Origin: Flavobacterium psychrophilum
GTDB taxonomy: Bacteria > Bacteroidota > Bacteroidia > Flavobacteriales > Flavobacteriaceae
Assembly (NCBI GenBank): GCA_945879625.1
Contig: CAMCVA010000004.1
Span: 110,124-174,123, forward strand
Reading direction: 5' to 3'
DNA length: 64,000 nucleotides
In this document: positions 8,156-15,973 of the stretch, one piece after another
Layout of the letters: every line of letters begins with the position of its first letter
How positions within the stretch are numbered: the first letter of the stretch is position 1
Translations under genes and position numbers: made by a program
Notes under the pieces: generated by a model
The model's input: the letters and a program-made list of their open reading frames with translations, nothing else
Databases searched by the model: none
What the model was told of the DNA's origin: nothing

Positions 8156-8710
8156 TTACTTCCAACGCAAACTTTCCATGATGCGGCGCATGTCGTTTTT
8201 GATGTAACTCGCAGCTGGCATCACCGAATCAAAGTTGGGTTTGGCATAAAAATAAACCGAACAGTCTAAAAAGTGTTTCGTACTGTCGGTAACGTAAAAC
8301 TGGGCATTGGTTGCCGCATTGCCATTCACTTGATAAAACATCCCGTAAACGTTGTGGTCTTTATTTATAAAAGGCTGTTCTAAGATATCATCGGCCTTAA
8401 TCACGTGCTCGTAGGTGAGTTTTTGGGCGTCGCGCAACAACACATCGATGTTGTTTTTGACAGGCTTATAACTTATGTAAATGGTCGCTTTCATTTTGGG
8501 GTAATTAATCGTAAAACCGCAATCGGGCTTGGATTTTATGATCGCAGCTTCGTTAAGATCAAAGGTTACCGGACAACTGTTTTCAAAATGGGCATAGCTG
8601 GCTTCGTGGTAATCCAAACGCAATTGGCCATTGGGTTTTGGCAGCAACTCTTTCTTACAGCCCATACACAACAAGGCCAAACAAGCTAACAAGATGATTT
8701 TGTGTGCCAT
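8156..8710 (-). CDS. gldD: Gliding motility lipoprotein GldD
   Basis: A 184-residue lipoprotein: signal MAHKIILLACLALLCMG followed by CKKE (lipobox). The body (PKPNGQLRLDYHEASYAHFE, CPVTFDLN, KPDCGFTINYPK, MESLRWK) matches GldD, a membrane lipoprotein required for gliding and T9SS function in Flavobacterium johnsoniae. In the characterised species gldE lies next to gldD downstream of ssb; here gldD directly follows ssb with only 43 bp between and no gldE. The gap carries a hairpin, so gldD may have partly independent expression. Confidence 0.92.
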   Translation of the reverse strand: MAHKIILLACLALLCMGCKKELLPKPNGQLRLDYHEASYAHFENSCPVTFDLNEAAIIKSKPDCGFTINYPKMKATIYISYKPVKNNIDVLLRDAQKLTYEHVIKADDILEQPFINKDHNVYGMFYQVNGNAATNAQFYVTDSTKHFLDCSVYFYAKPNFDSVMPAASYIKNDMRRIMESLRWK

Positions 8711-8719
8711 ATAAAAGAA

Positions 8720-8739
8720 AGGCTAGCAAGTACTAGCCT
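8720..8739 (-). terminator. Hairpin between ssb and gldD, weak terminator-like
   Basis: A 7-bp stem AGGCTAG / CTAGCCT with loop CAAGTA. On the minus strand it is followed by TTCTTTTAT. It could attenuate read-through from ssb into gldD. Confidence 0.5.
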
Positions 8740-8753
8740 ATAAAGTTGTTGAA

Positions 8754-9179
8754 TTAAAAAGGTAAATCATTTTCGGGCATCATGGAACTGGGCGCATCAT
8801 AGGTAGGTTTGCTTTCGATTCCGCGATTGGATTCAATTTCTTTTTTCACAGACAAAAAGGTAAATTCTGTAACTTGAATCTCGGTGGTGTATTTGGTCAC
8901 GCCGTCTTCTGTTTGCCATTGACGCGATTTGATTCGACCTTCTACGTATATTTTATCGCCTTTGGTGAGGTACTTTTCGCAAATCTCGGCAGCTTTGTTG
9001 CGCACCACTAAATTATGCCACTCGGTCGAAGTGATTTTCTCGTTAGTCGATTTGTTGATGTAGGTTTCATTCGTGGCCAACGGAAATCGTCCGATACAAT
9101 TTCCCCCGTCAAAATAGTGCATTTTTACATCTTCACCTAAGTGACCAATTAACATAACTTTATTTAAGGTACCGCTCAT
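8754..9179 (-). CDS. ssb: Single-stranded DNA-binding protein
   Basis: A 141-residue SSB. The OB-fold occupies residues 1-110 (LNKVMLIGHLGEDVK, TEWHNLVVRNKAAEIC, GDKIYVEGRIKSRQW). It is followed by a short linker and the acidic protein-interaction tip ENDLPF. The linker is only about 25 residues, shorter than in E. coli. It sits 38 bp downstream of mutY on the same strand and upstream of gldD, an order conserved in flavobacteria. Confidence 0.97.
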   Translation of the reverse strand: MSGTLNKVMLIGHLGEDVKMHYFDGGNCIGRFPLATNETYINKSTNEKITSTEWHNLVVRNKAAEICEKYLTKGDKIYVEGRIKSRQWQTEDGVTKYTTEIQVTEFTFLSVKKEIESNRGIESKPTYDAPSSMMPENDLPF

Positions 9180-9217
9180 TTTAGTTGGATTTGAAGTTTA
9201 GCCAAATGTACTAAAAT

Positions 9218-10264
9218 TTATAACTCACGCCAATCGTTGGCTATAAAATTATAGAGCACAATGGGAAACGGATGCGCTTTTATTTGCTCATAATCGAGCC
9301 CGTTTTCTAGCAAACCATTTAGGTTGATTTGCCAAAATTTAATCAACAATTGCTGGTGTGACAAGAGGTGTTTCAGCGGAATCGGCGTTAACTCAGCTAT
9401 TTTGGCAATGGGCAACTCCACTAAATTGTGTTGCGATATGGCCGTCAACAATTCGGGTAATTCTAATTCGTTGTCTGATTCGTATAGCGGAAATTCGTAT
9501 AAGTTTTGCCAGATTCCGGGGCCGGTTCGTTGTTGAATACTACTTTTATTGGCCTCATCTATCAACACCAAATAATTGAAGTGCCGGACAGTCACTTTGA
9601 TTTTTTTGGATTTGTATGGCAGACTGGAAACTTGTTTATTGGCCAATGCAGCGCAACTGCTTTGAAAAACACAGGCTGCACAAGTTGGACTTTTGGGCAC
9701 ACATTGCAATGCCCCAAACTCCATGAGCGCCTGATTGAATAAAGCAGCTTGGTTTTTGGGCATTAATTCATTGGCCAAAGCTGCAAACTCTTTTTTGGCC
9801 GAAGCAGCTGCAATGTCGGTCGTTACGCCCAAATAACGGGCCAATACGCGAAACACATTTCCGTCTACAACTGGAACTGCTTCACCGTAACAAAAAGAAG
9901 CAATAGCTGCTGCAGTATAGGTTCCTACGCCTTTAATGCCAAGTAAATCGGTATATGATTTAGGAAATATGCCTTTTAATTCGACCGAAATATACTGTGC
10001 TGCTTGGTGCAAATTTCGCGCACGGGAATAATAACCCAAGCCTTGCCAGAGTTTCAATACGTCCTGTTCAGAAGCTTGGGCTAAATGGTGAACAGTGGGA
10101 AAAGAAGTTGTAAAAGCCAAAAAATACGGAAGTCCTTGTGCAACTCTAGTTTGCTGCAAGATGATCTCGGACAACCAAATGCAATAGGGATCCTGGGTAG
10201 TTCTCCAAGGCAAATCCCGCTTGTTTTGTATATACCACTTGATAAGCGTGTTACTGAAATCCAT
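9218..10264 (-). CDS. mutY: A/G-specific adenine glycosylase
   Basis: A 348-residue MutY that removes adenine mispaired with 8-oxoguanine. The helix-hairpin-helix segment LLGIKGVGTYTAAAI and the catalytic Asp region PVVDGNVFRVLAR are present. The [4Fe-4S] cysteines show the MutY spacing C-x6-C-x2-C-x5-C (CVPKSPTCAACVFQSSC). A C-terminal NUDIX-like recognition domain (about residues 225-345) is complete. It is the first gene of the mutY-ssb unit and divergent from the HU gene, with 133 bp between them. Confidence 0.97.
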   Translation of the reverse strand: MDFSNTLIKWYIQNKRDLPWRTTQDPYCIWLSEIILQQTRVAQGLPYFLAFTTSFPTVHHLAQASEQDVLKLWQGLGYYSRARNLHQAAQYISVELKGIFPKSYTDLLGIKGVGTYTAAAIASFCYGEAVPVVDGNVFRVLARYLGVTTDIAAASAKKEFAALANELMPKNQAALFNQALMEFGALQCVPKSPTCAACVFQSSCAALANKQVSSLPYKSKKIKVTVRHFNYLVLIDEANKSSIQQRTGPGIWQNLYEFPLYESDNELELPELLTAISQHNLVELPIAKIAELTPIPLKHLLSHQQLLIKFWQINLNGLLENGLDYEQIKAHPFPIVLYNFIANDWREL

Positions 10265-10321
10265 ATTAAATTTTGGGAAACAAAAGTATATCTTTATGTA
10301 TTTAAATTTTAATGAATTAGG

Positions 10322-10353
10322 TTGATAAATTGTTTTTTTAATTCATATATTTG
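10322..10353 (+). promoter_or_regulatory. Promoter of the HU gene
   Basis: TATATTTG (10346-10353) is preceded by TTG (10322-10324) with a 21-bp spacer. The leader to the HU start is 44 bp. Confidence 0.7.
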
Positions 10354-10397
10354 CAACCTCAAAAAAAATAATTATCTATATTAAAATACGAAAGAAA

Positions 10398-10688
10398 ATG
10401 ACGAAAGCCGATATCGTAGCAAAAATTTCTGAAAAATTAGGCCTTGAAAAAGGAGATGTTCAAGCCACAGTAGAATCATTCATGGAAGAAGTAAAAACTT
10501 CTTTAGAAACTGGAGACAATGTATATTTAAGAGGTTTTGGAAGTTTTATCATCAAAACTAGAGCTGAAAAAACAGGAAGAAACATTTCAAAAAACACCAC
10601 CATTAAAATTCCTGCACACAACATTCCGGCATTTAAACCGGCTAAGGTTTTTGTAGAAGGAGTTAAAACCAACAACGAAGCAAAATAA
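10398..10688 (+). CDS. HU family DNA-binding protein
   Basis: A 96-residue nucleoid protein of the HU/IHF family: N-terminal helices (MTKADIVAKISEKLGLEKGDV), the beta-arm signature (LRGFGSFIIKTRAEKTGRN) and the KIPAHNIPAFKPAKVF strand. The conserved intercalating proline is within IPAHNIPAF. It binds and bends DNA non-specifically. It is followed after 30 bp by a tiny basic gene and one terminator, suggesting a bicistronic transcript. Confidence 0.95.
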   Translation: MTKADIVAKISEKLGLEKGDVQATVESFMEEVKTSLETGDNVYLRGFGSFIIKTRAEKTGRNISKNTTIKIPAHNIPAFKPAKVFVEGVKTNNEAK

Positions 10689-10718
10689 CATAGTATTAAT
10701 CATAAAAAATCACCAACT

Positions 10719-10811
10719 ATGCCAAGTGGTAAAAAAAGAAAAAGACATAAGGTAGCGACGCACAAACGTAAAAAAAGAGCGAGAGCTAACCGTCACAAAA
10801 AGAAAAAGTAG
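10719..10811 (+). CDS. Tiny, extremely basic protein (30 aa)
   Basis: A 30-codon ORF reading MPSGKKRKRHKV..., ending ...RHKKKK. Seventeen of 30 residues are Lys or Arg and three more are His; there are no acidic residues. It lies 30 bp downstream of HU, upstream of rng, and its stop codon is inside the stem of a perfect 10-bp terminator, which argues for a real, terminated transcript. The composition fits a nucleic-acid-binding peptide, for example a small ribosomal or nucleoid protein. I recall that Flavobacterium ribosomes contain an additional small protein (bL38), but I cannot confirm identity. Function is not assigned. Confidence 0.75.
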   Translation: MPSGKKRKRHKVATHKRKKRARANRHKKKK

Positions 10812-10829
10812 TCTAATAACTACTTTTTT
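10803..10829 (+). terminator. Intrinsic terminator overlapping the stop of the basic gene
   Basis: A 10-bp perfect stem, AAAAAGTAGT / ACTACTTTTT, with loop CTAATA. The ascending arm contains the last codons and the TAG of the 30-codon gene. Confidence 0.8.
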
Positions 10830-10846
10830 CTGTTTTTAAAACGTTC

Positions 10847-10868
10847 ATTGAAATCGGATTGAAATCGG
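10847..10868. repeat. Perfect 11-bp tandem duplication
   Basis: ATTGAAATCGG occurs twice in direct tandem in the HU-rng spacer. Confidence 0.7.
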
Positions 10869-11003
10869 ATAAATTTCAAATCAAAAAATCCAAATCCCAA
10901 ACGTTGTTGTTGGTAATTGGAATTTCTAAATTGAAATTTGATTTCATCCATCGGGTACAATACCTGTAAAATTATTGTTTAATCCATCCTTACTACAAGC
11001 GAT

Positions 11004-11038
11004 AAGCCAAAAGCCAAAAGCTCACAGCTATCTGCTTT
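11004..11038. repeat. 7-bp tandem repeat tract upstream of rng
   Basis: Five units in a 7-bp register: AAGCCAA, AAGCCAA, AAGCTCA, CAGCTAT, CTGCTTT. The tract ends 22 bp before the GTG start of rng. CAGCTATC is shared with the tract at 1025-1049. Confidence 0.6.
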
Positions 11039-11060
11039 CGTACGGATAAAAATATACAGC

Positions 11061-12602
11061 GTGAATAAAGAATTAATCATCCGATCTAGTTCAGATGCCG
11101 TAGATTTTGCCTTATTAAAAGATGGAAAACTAATTGAATTACACAAAGAAGAAGAAAAAAGTAACTTTCAGGTAGGTGATATTTTTATCGCCAAAATCAG
11201 AAAACCTGTTGCCGGACTCAACGCGGCTTTTGTAAATGTTGGCTTCGAAAAAGATGCCTTTTTACATTACCATGATTTAGGTCCAAACCTTGCTTCCCAA
11301 CTGAAATTCATAAAACTTGTAAACACAGGTAAATTAAAAGATTTCTCCTTACGAACATTTCAGTTTGAAAAAGAGATTGACAAAGACGGAACCATTGCCG
11401 ATGTGCTCACCAGCAATCAATCGGTTTTGGTACAAGTGGTAAAAGAACCCATATCGACCAAAGGTCCCCGACTAAGCGCAGAGCTTTCTCTCGCCGGGCG
11501 ATTCATCGTATTGGTTCCCTTTTCAGACCGCGTATCTGTTTCGCAAAAAATTGAAGAAAAAGGCGAAAAAGACCGACTAAAAAAATTAGTTCAATCTATC
11601 AGACCGAAAGGTTTTGGGGTTATTGTTCGCACAGTAGCCGAAGGCAAAAATACAGCCGAATTAGAAAAAGATTTGCAGAACCTGCTAGGCAGATGGACTG
11701 CAATGTGTAAAAAATTACCAACTGCTCCTCATCCATCCAAAGTATTGGGCGAACTCAATAGAGCTTCCTCCATATTGCGCGATGTGTTTAATGATACCTT
11801 TAGCGGTATTCATATTGATGACGAAACGTTGTACCAAGAAACCAAGGATTACGTGCAAGAGATTGCGCCGTCCAAAGAATCAATTGTTAAGTTTTATCAA
11901 TCTAAAAGCACACCCATTTTCGAAAAGTACCACATAGAAAGACAAATCAAAACTTCCTTTGGAAAAACCGTTTCCATGACAAAAGGAGCCTATTTGATCA
12001 TCGAACACACTGAAGCTTTGCACGTCATTGACGTAAACAGCGGAAACCGATCAAATAAAGCGACCAATCAAGAAGACACGGCCATGGAAGTAAACATGAT
12101 TGCTGCTGCCGAAATCGCGAGACAATTGCGGTTGCGGGATATGGGCGGAATCATTGTGGTTGATTTTATCGACATGCAAAATCCGGACAATCGTAAAGTG
12201 CTCTTTGACTTCCTTCGAGAAGAAATGGAAGACGATAAAGCCAAGCACAAAATTTTACCGCCGAGCAAATTCGGGTTGGTACAAATTACCAGACAACGCG
12301 TACGACCAGAAGTGAATATCGAGACACGTGAAGAAGATCCCAACAGCGGGAAAGGCGAAATAGAAGCGCCAATCTTAATCATCGACCGAATTGCTTCAGA
12401 TGTAGAGCGACTAGTGAAAACACAACAAAAAATTGTACTGAATGTACATCCATTTGTTGCTGCTTACCTTAAAAAAGGGTTTCCTTCCCTGCGTTCAAAA
12501 TGGTTTTTTGAATATAAAAAATGGGTGAAGATAATACCAAGAGATGCTTACACGTATTTAGAGTATCATTTCTATGATCAACAGGGTAAGCAAATAGACT
12601 AG
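11061..12602 (+). CDS. rng: Ribonuclease G / E family endoribonuclease
   Basis: A 513-residue Rne/Rng family RNase that matures rRNA and cleaves mRNA. Domains: an RNase H-like start (MNKELIIRSSSDAVDFALLKDGKL), an S1 domain (VGDIFIAKIRKPVAGLNAAFVNVG, about residues 38-130), and the catalytic DNase I-like region with EALHVIDVNSGN and GGIIVVDFIDM, whose aspartates bind Mg2+. It lacks the long RNase E scaffold tail. The start is GTG, chosen because the protein begins exactly as homologues do. It is preceded by a 249-bp repeat-rich spacer and followed by a bidirectional terminator. Confidence 0.96.
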   Translation: MNKELIIRSSSDAVDFALLKDGKLIELHKEEEKSNFQVGDIFIAKIRKPVAGLNAAFVNVGFEKDAFLHYHDLGPNLASQLKFIKLVNTGKLKDFSLRTFQFEKEIDKDGTIADVLTSNQSVLVQVVKEPISTKGPRLSAELSLAGRFIVLVPFSDRVSVSQKIEEKGEKDRLKKLVQSIRPKGFGVIVRTVAEGKNTAELEKDLQNLLGRWTAMCKKLPTAPHPSKVLGELNRASSILRDVFNDTFSGIHIDDETLYQETKDYVQEIAPSKESIVKFYQSKSTPIFEKYHIERQIKTSFGKTVSMTKGAYLIIEHTEALHVIDVNSGNRSNKATNQEDTAMEVNMIAAAEIARQLRLRDMGGIIVVDFIDMQNPDNRKVLFDFLREEMEDDKAKHKILPPSKFGLVQITRQRVRPEVNIETREEDPNSGKGEIEAPILIIDRIASDVERLVKTQQKIVLNVHPFVAAYLKKGFPSLRSKWFFEYKKWVKIIPRDAYTYLEYHFYDQQGKQID

Positions 12603-12604
12603 AT

Positions 12605-12640
12605 AAAAACCGCCTTTCAACTCGATTGGCGGTTTTTTTA
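12605..12640. terminator. Bidirectional terminator, rng / tadA
   Basis: ACCGCC / GGCGGT stem extended by A/T pairs, with a 13-nt loop, an A-run on the left and a T-run on the right, between convergent genes. Confidence 0.85.
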
Positions 12641-12657
12641 TTTTATAACCCGAGCAA

Positions 12658-13101
12658 TTACTTTCTTCGCTGGGCAAAAAATCGCTTCAACAATTCGGCT
12701 GCTTCTTCGGCCAAAATACCTGAAATTACTTGGGTTTTGGGATGCAACTGCGTACCCATTTTCACGAAGCCGCGTTGTTCGTCGCTGGCGCCATAGACTA
12801 CTTTACTAAGTTGACTCCAATACAAGGCTCCGGCGCACATTTGGCAAGGCTCAAGCGTAACATACAAACTGCAGTTTTTTAGGTATTTGCCTCCCAAAAA
12901 ATGAGCTGCCGAGGTAATGGCTTGCATTTCGGCATGAGCAGTAACATCTTGCAGCAATTCAGTTAAGTTGTGGCTTCGGGCAATAATTCGATCTTCGACC
13001 ACCACGATTGCACCTACTGGAATTTCCCCTTTTTCAAAAGCCATTTCGGCTTCTTGCAGGGCTTTTTTCATAAAATATGCGTCGGTGAAAATCGAATCCA
13101 T
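12658..13101 (-). CDS. tadA: tRNA-specific adenosine deaminase
   Basis: A 147-residue cytidine-deaminase-fold zinc enzyme that converts A34 to inosine in tRNA-Arg(ACG). The zinc and proton-shuttle motifs HAEM and EPCQMCAGAL are present. The start at 13101 (MDSIFTDAYFMKKALQEAEM) is preferred over an upstream in-frame Met at 13149, because the extra 16 residues are atypical and would run into dxs. It is divergent from dxs, with 37 bp between the two start codons, so the two promoters overlap. Confidence 0.95.
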   Translation of the reverse strand: MDSIFTDAYFMKKALQEAEMAFEKGEIPVGAIVVVEDRIIARSHNLTELLQDVTAHAEMQAITSAAHFLGGKYLKNCSLYVTLEPCQMCAGALYWSQLSKVVYGASDEQRGFVKMGTQLHPKTQVISGILAEEAAELLKRFFAQRRK

Positions 13102-13126
13102 GTCACAAAAATAACAATTCAATTTG

Positions 13127-13134
13127 TACATTTG
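13127..13134 (+). promoter_or_regulatory. -7 box very close to the dxs start
   Basis: TACATTTG ends 4 bp before the dxs ATG at 13139. If used, transcription would begin at or next to the start codon, giving a leaderless mRNA. No TTG lies at a proper distance. Confidence 0.35.
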
Positions 13135-13138
13135 CGCC

Positions 13139-14917
13139 ATGCCACACAATTTACTTTCTCTGATCCAATCACCCGCAGATCTTAGGCTGATCCCCGAAAG
13201 TCAATTGGCTCAATTGGCCCAAGAACTTCGCGATTTTATCATCCAAATTGTCGCCACCAAAGAAGGTCATTTGGGCGCCAGTTTGGGCGTGGTCGAACTC
13301 ACGATCGCGTTGCATTATGTATTTAACACCCCCGATGATTTATTGATTTGGGATGTGGGACACCAAGCCTACGGACACAAATTGCTCACCGGACGTAGAG
13401 ACATGTTTCACACCAACCGACAATTTGAAGGACTATCCGGTTTTCCTAAACGCGACGAAAGTCCATACGACGCATTTGGCACAGGCCATTCGTCTACTTC
13501 GATATCAGCCGCATTGGGCATGGCTTTGGCTTCGGCGCTTAACGGATTTACCAATCGCACGCACATTGCTGTAATTGGCGACGCCTCTATTGCTTCAGGC
13601 ATGGCGTTTGAAGCCCTGAATCACGCCGGGGTAACGGATGCCAATTTGCTCATTATTCTCAACGACAATGCCATTGGAATTGATCCGAGTGTGGGGGCAT
13701 TAAAAAATTATTTTACTGCAATCAAATCTGGCGAATATGCCGACGAGTACAACTGGATTAGCTCCTTAAATATCGATTATTCTGGCCCGATTGACGGACA
13801 CGATTTGTCTGCCGTACTGGCCGAATTACGCCGTTTGCAAACGCTAAAAGGTCCGCGGTTTTTGCACCTCATTACCACCAAAGGAAAAGGCTTGCAACAA
13901 GCCGAAGACAACCAAGTAATCTACCATGCTCCTGGTAAATTTAACGCGCAAACCGGCGAATTGAACCCCAAGAATTTGGCTGTTCAACCCCCAAGATACC
14001 AAGATGTTTTTGGCTTAACCTTGGTTGAATTGGCACAACAAAACCAGAAAATTATTGGGATTACTCCGGCCATGCCCACCGGAAGTTCCCTGAAATATAT
14101 GATGGATGCCTTCCCCGATCGCGCCTTTGATGTAGGGATTGCCGAACAACATGCAGTTACCTTGGCAGCCGGCATGGCTACTCAAGGAATGATTGTTTAC
14201 TGTGCCATCTATTCGACTTTTTTGCAGCGCGCCTACGACCAACTGATACACGATGTGGCCTTGCAAAATTTACCCGTTATTTTTTGCGTAGACCGCGCAG
14301 GACTCGTGGGCGAAGACGGGGCTACCCACCATGGTGTTTTTGATTTGGCCTATTTGCGGTGCATTCCCAACTTGATTATTAGTGCTCCACGAAACGAAAT
14401 TGAGTTGCGCAATCTGCTTTATACCGCACAATTGGGGCTTCCGCAACCGATAGCCATTCGCTACCCCAGAGGTCGCGGAATAACACTTGACTGGCAACAA
14501 CCCTTTCAAAAAATAGAAATTGGCAAGGCCGAACTGCTAAAAAATGGAACGAAAATAGCGGTTTTGACTACCGGAACTATGGCGCAAAATGCAACGGAGG
14601 CCATCGCATTAAGCGAGAACTCAAATACTATGGCACACTATGATTTTAAATTCATCAAGCCGTTGGACGAAGCGTTGTTGCATGAGCTGTTCCAAAAATT
14701 CAGCTGGCTGATTACTCTCGAGGACGGAACTGCAACAGGCGGATTTGGCTCTACTGTAGCCGAATTTGCGGCCACACACCGCTACCAAACTGGCCTTAAA
14801 ATTATAGGCATCCCCGATGAATTTATAGGTCAGGGAACCGTTGAAGAGTTACAACGTTATAGTAAGTTAGACGTAAATAATTTGCGAATTCTTTTCGATT
14901 ATTACGCAAATTGCTGA
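13139..14917 (+). CDS. dxs: 1-deoxy-D-xylulose-5-phosphate synthase
   Basis: A 592-residue thiamine-diphosphate enzyme that condenses pyruvate and glyceraldehyde-3-phosphate, the first step of the MEP isoprenoid pathway. N-terminal TPP domain: GHLGASLGVVELT, DVGHQAYGHKLLTGR, GTGHSSTSISAALG and GDASIASGMAFEALN with downstream N. Pyrimidine-binding domain: DVGIAEQHAVTLAAGMA. The C-terminal transketolase domain is complete. The start at 13139 (MPHNLLSLIQSPADLRLI) aligns with homologues; upstream in-frame TTG at 13124 is rejected. Length is slightly below the ~620 typical of E. coli and normal for Bacteroidota. Confidence 0.97.
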   Translation: MPHNLLSLIQSPADLRLIPESQLAQLAQELRDFIIQIVATKEGHLGASLGVVELTIALHYVFNTPDDLLIWDVGHQAYGHKLLTGRRDMFHTNRQFEGLSGFPKRDESPYDAFGTGHSSTSISAALGMALASALNGFTNRTHIAVIGDASIASGMAFEALNHAGVTDANLLIILNDNAIGIDPSVGALKNYFTAIKSGEYADEYNWISSLNIDYSGPIDGHDLSAVLAELRRLQTLKGPRFLHLITTKGKGLQQAEDNQVIYHAPGKFNAQTGELNPKNLAVQPPRYQDVFGLTLVELAQQNQKIIGITPAMPTGSSLKYMMDAFPDRAFDVGIAEQHAVTLAAGMATQGMIVYCAIYSTFLQRAYDQLIHDVALQNLPVIFCVDRAGLVGEDGATHHGVFDLAYLRCIPNLIISAPRNEIELRNLLYTAQLGLPQPIAIRYPRGRGITLDWQQPFQKIEIGKAELLKNGTKIAVLTTGTMAQNATEAIALSENSNTMAHYDFKFIKPLDEALLHELFQKFSWLITLEDGTATGGFGSTVAEFAATHRYQTGLKIIGIPDEFIGQGTVEELQRYSKLDVNNLRILFDYYANC

Positions 14918-14972
14918 ATATTGCCACACACTTTTAGCTTCTAAATTTCGTTTTATTCCTAAACTCTTGCTC

Positions 14973-15932
14973 ATGCGATTTCCTTTTATGGCCTTAATTT
15001 TGTTGTCCATGACGGCTTTTTCCCAATCAATAGACACCATTTCGACAGCTATAAAGCCTGTAGAAACCCATTGGAAGCGGAAAAACTTAGTAGGTTTTGA
15101 CTTGAATGATATCGTATTTATTAACTGGAATGCGGGAGGCGTGAGTTCGATTTCAGGTTTGGCAAAAGGAAATTTCACCCGAACCTACAGCGAAGCCAAC
15201 CAAAAATGGCACACCGAATTGATTGTGCGCTATGGTGTAAACAAGCAAGACGGCATCGAAGTGCGCAAAACCGATGATGTGTTTCAGTTTAGCTCCACCT
15301 ACGGCTACCGCAAAGACAGTTTGTCCAATTGGTATCATTCGGCCAAATTCAATTTTAACACGCAATTCACCAACGGATACAACTACCCGAATACTGACAT
15401 CGCGATTTCTAAACCATTTGCGCCTGCCTATACTTTTTTGGGAATTGGAGCAGAATACATGTTGAAAGAAAAAAAATTCAGCTTGTACTTGTCGCCACTC
15501 ACCATCAAAAACACCTTGGTGCTCGACAAAAATTTAGCCAATCAAGGGGCTTTTGGAGTTGCGCCAGCCCTTTATGATACAAACGGTGTGCTGCTTTCAA
15601 CTGGAAAACAAACCCGGACCGAGTTGGGAATGCTCATTTCTAATTCATACAAAAAAGAGATCATGAAGAATGTAGTGATGGAAAACCGATTGTCGTTATA
15701 CTCCGATTACATCAACAAATTTGGCAATATCGATGTCGATTGGCACATTCAATTTGAACTCATTGCCAACCAATACTTAAAAGCCAATTTTGGGTTGAAT
15801 CTCATCTACGACGACGACATCAAAGCCAAAGAAATTGTAAACGGCCAGCAACTAACTGTTGGGCCAAAAATACAACTCAAGCAAATGATGGGCATCGGAA
15901 TTGTCTACGAATTTAAAAGCAAAAAGCAGTAA
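14973..15932 (+). CDS. DUF3078 family outer-membrane protein
   Basis: A 319-residue protein with a signal peptide (MRFPFMALILLSMTAFSQ). The rest is a series of amphipathic strands with the DUF3078 features HWKRKNLVGFDLNDIVFINW, NWNAGGVSSISG and KFNFNTQFTNGYNYPNT. The family is widespread in Bacteroidota and predicted to be a beta-barrel; its function is unknown. The start is placed at the ATG at 14973 rather than the upstream TTG because the signal peptide begins there. The stop codon sits inside a terminator stem shared with the convergent M36 gene. Confidence 0.88.
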   Translation: MRFPFMALILLSMTAFSQSIDTISTAIKPVETHWKRKNLVGFDLNDIVFINWNAGGVSSISGLAKGNFTRTYSEANQKWHTELIVRYGVNKQDGIEVRKTDDVFQFSSTYGYRKDSLSNWYHSAKFNFNTQFTNGYNYPNTDIAISKPFAPAYTFLGIGAEYMLKEKKFSLYLSPLTIKNTLVLDKNLANQGAFGVAPALYDTNGVLLSTGKQTRTELGMLISNSYKKEIMKNVVMENRLSLYSDYINKFGNIDVDWHIQFELIANQYLKANFGLNLIYDDDIKAKEIVNGQQLTVGPKIQLKQMMGIGIVYEFKSKKQ

Positions 15933-15951
15933 GATTCCTTACTGCTTTTTT
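15921..15951. terminator. Bidirectional terminator overlapping a stop codon
   Basis: An 8-bp stem GCAGTAAG / CTTACTGC with loop ATTC, flanked by A5 and T6. The TAA of the DUF3078 gene lies in the left arm. Confidence 0.85.
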
Positions 15952-15973
15952 GTGCTTAATTGGATGTTGTCGC

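Noticed and set aside
13101..13149. Longer N-terminus for tadA (start at 13149)
   Set aside because: The extra 16 residues would overlap the dxs start and are not typical of TadA; the Met at 13101 begins the standard protein.
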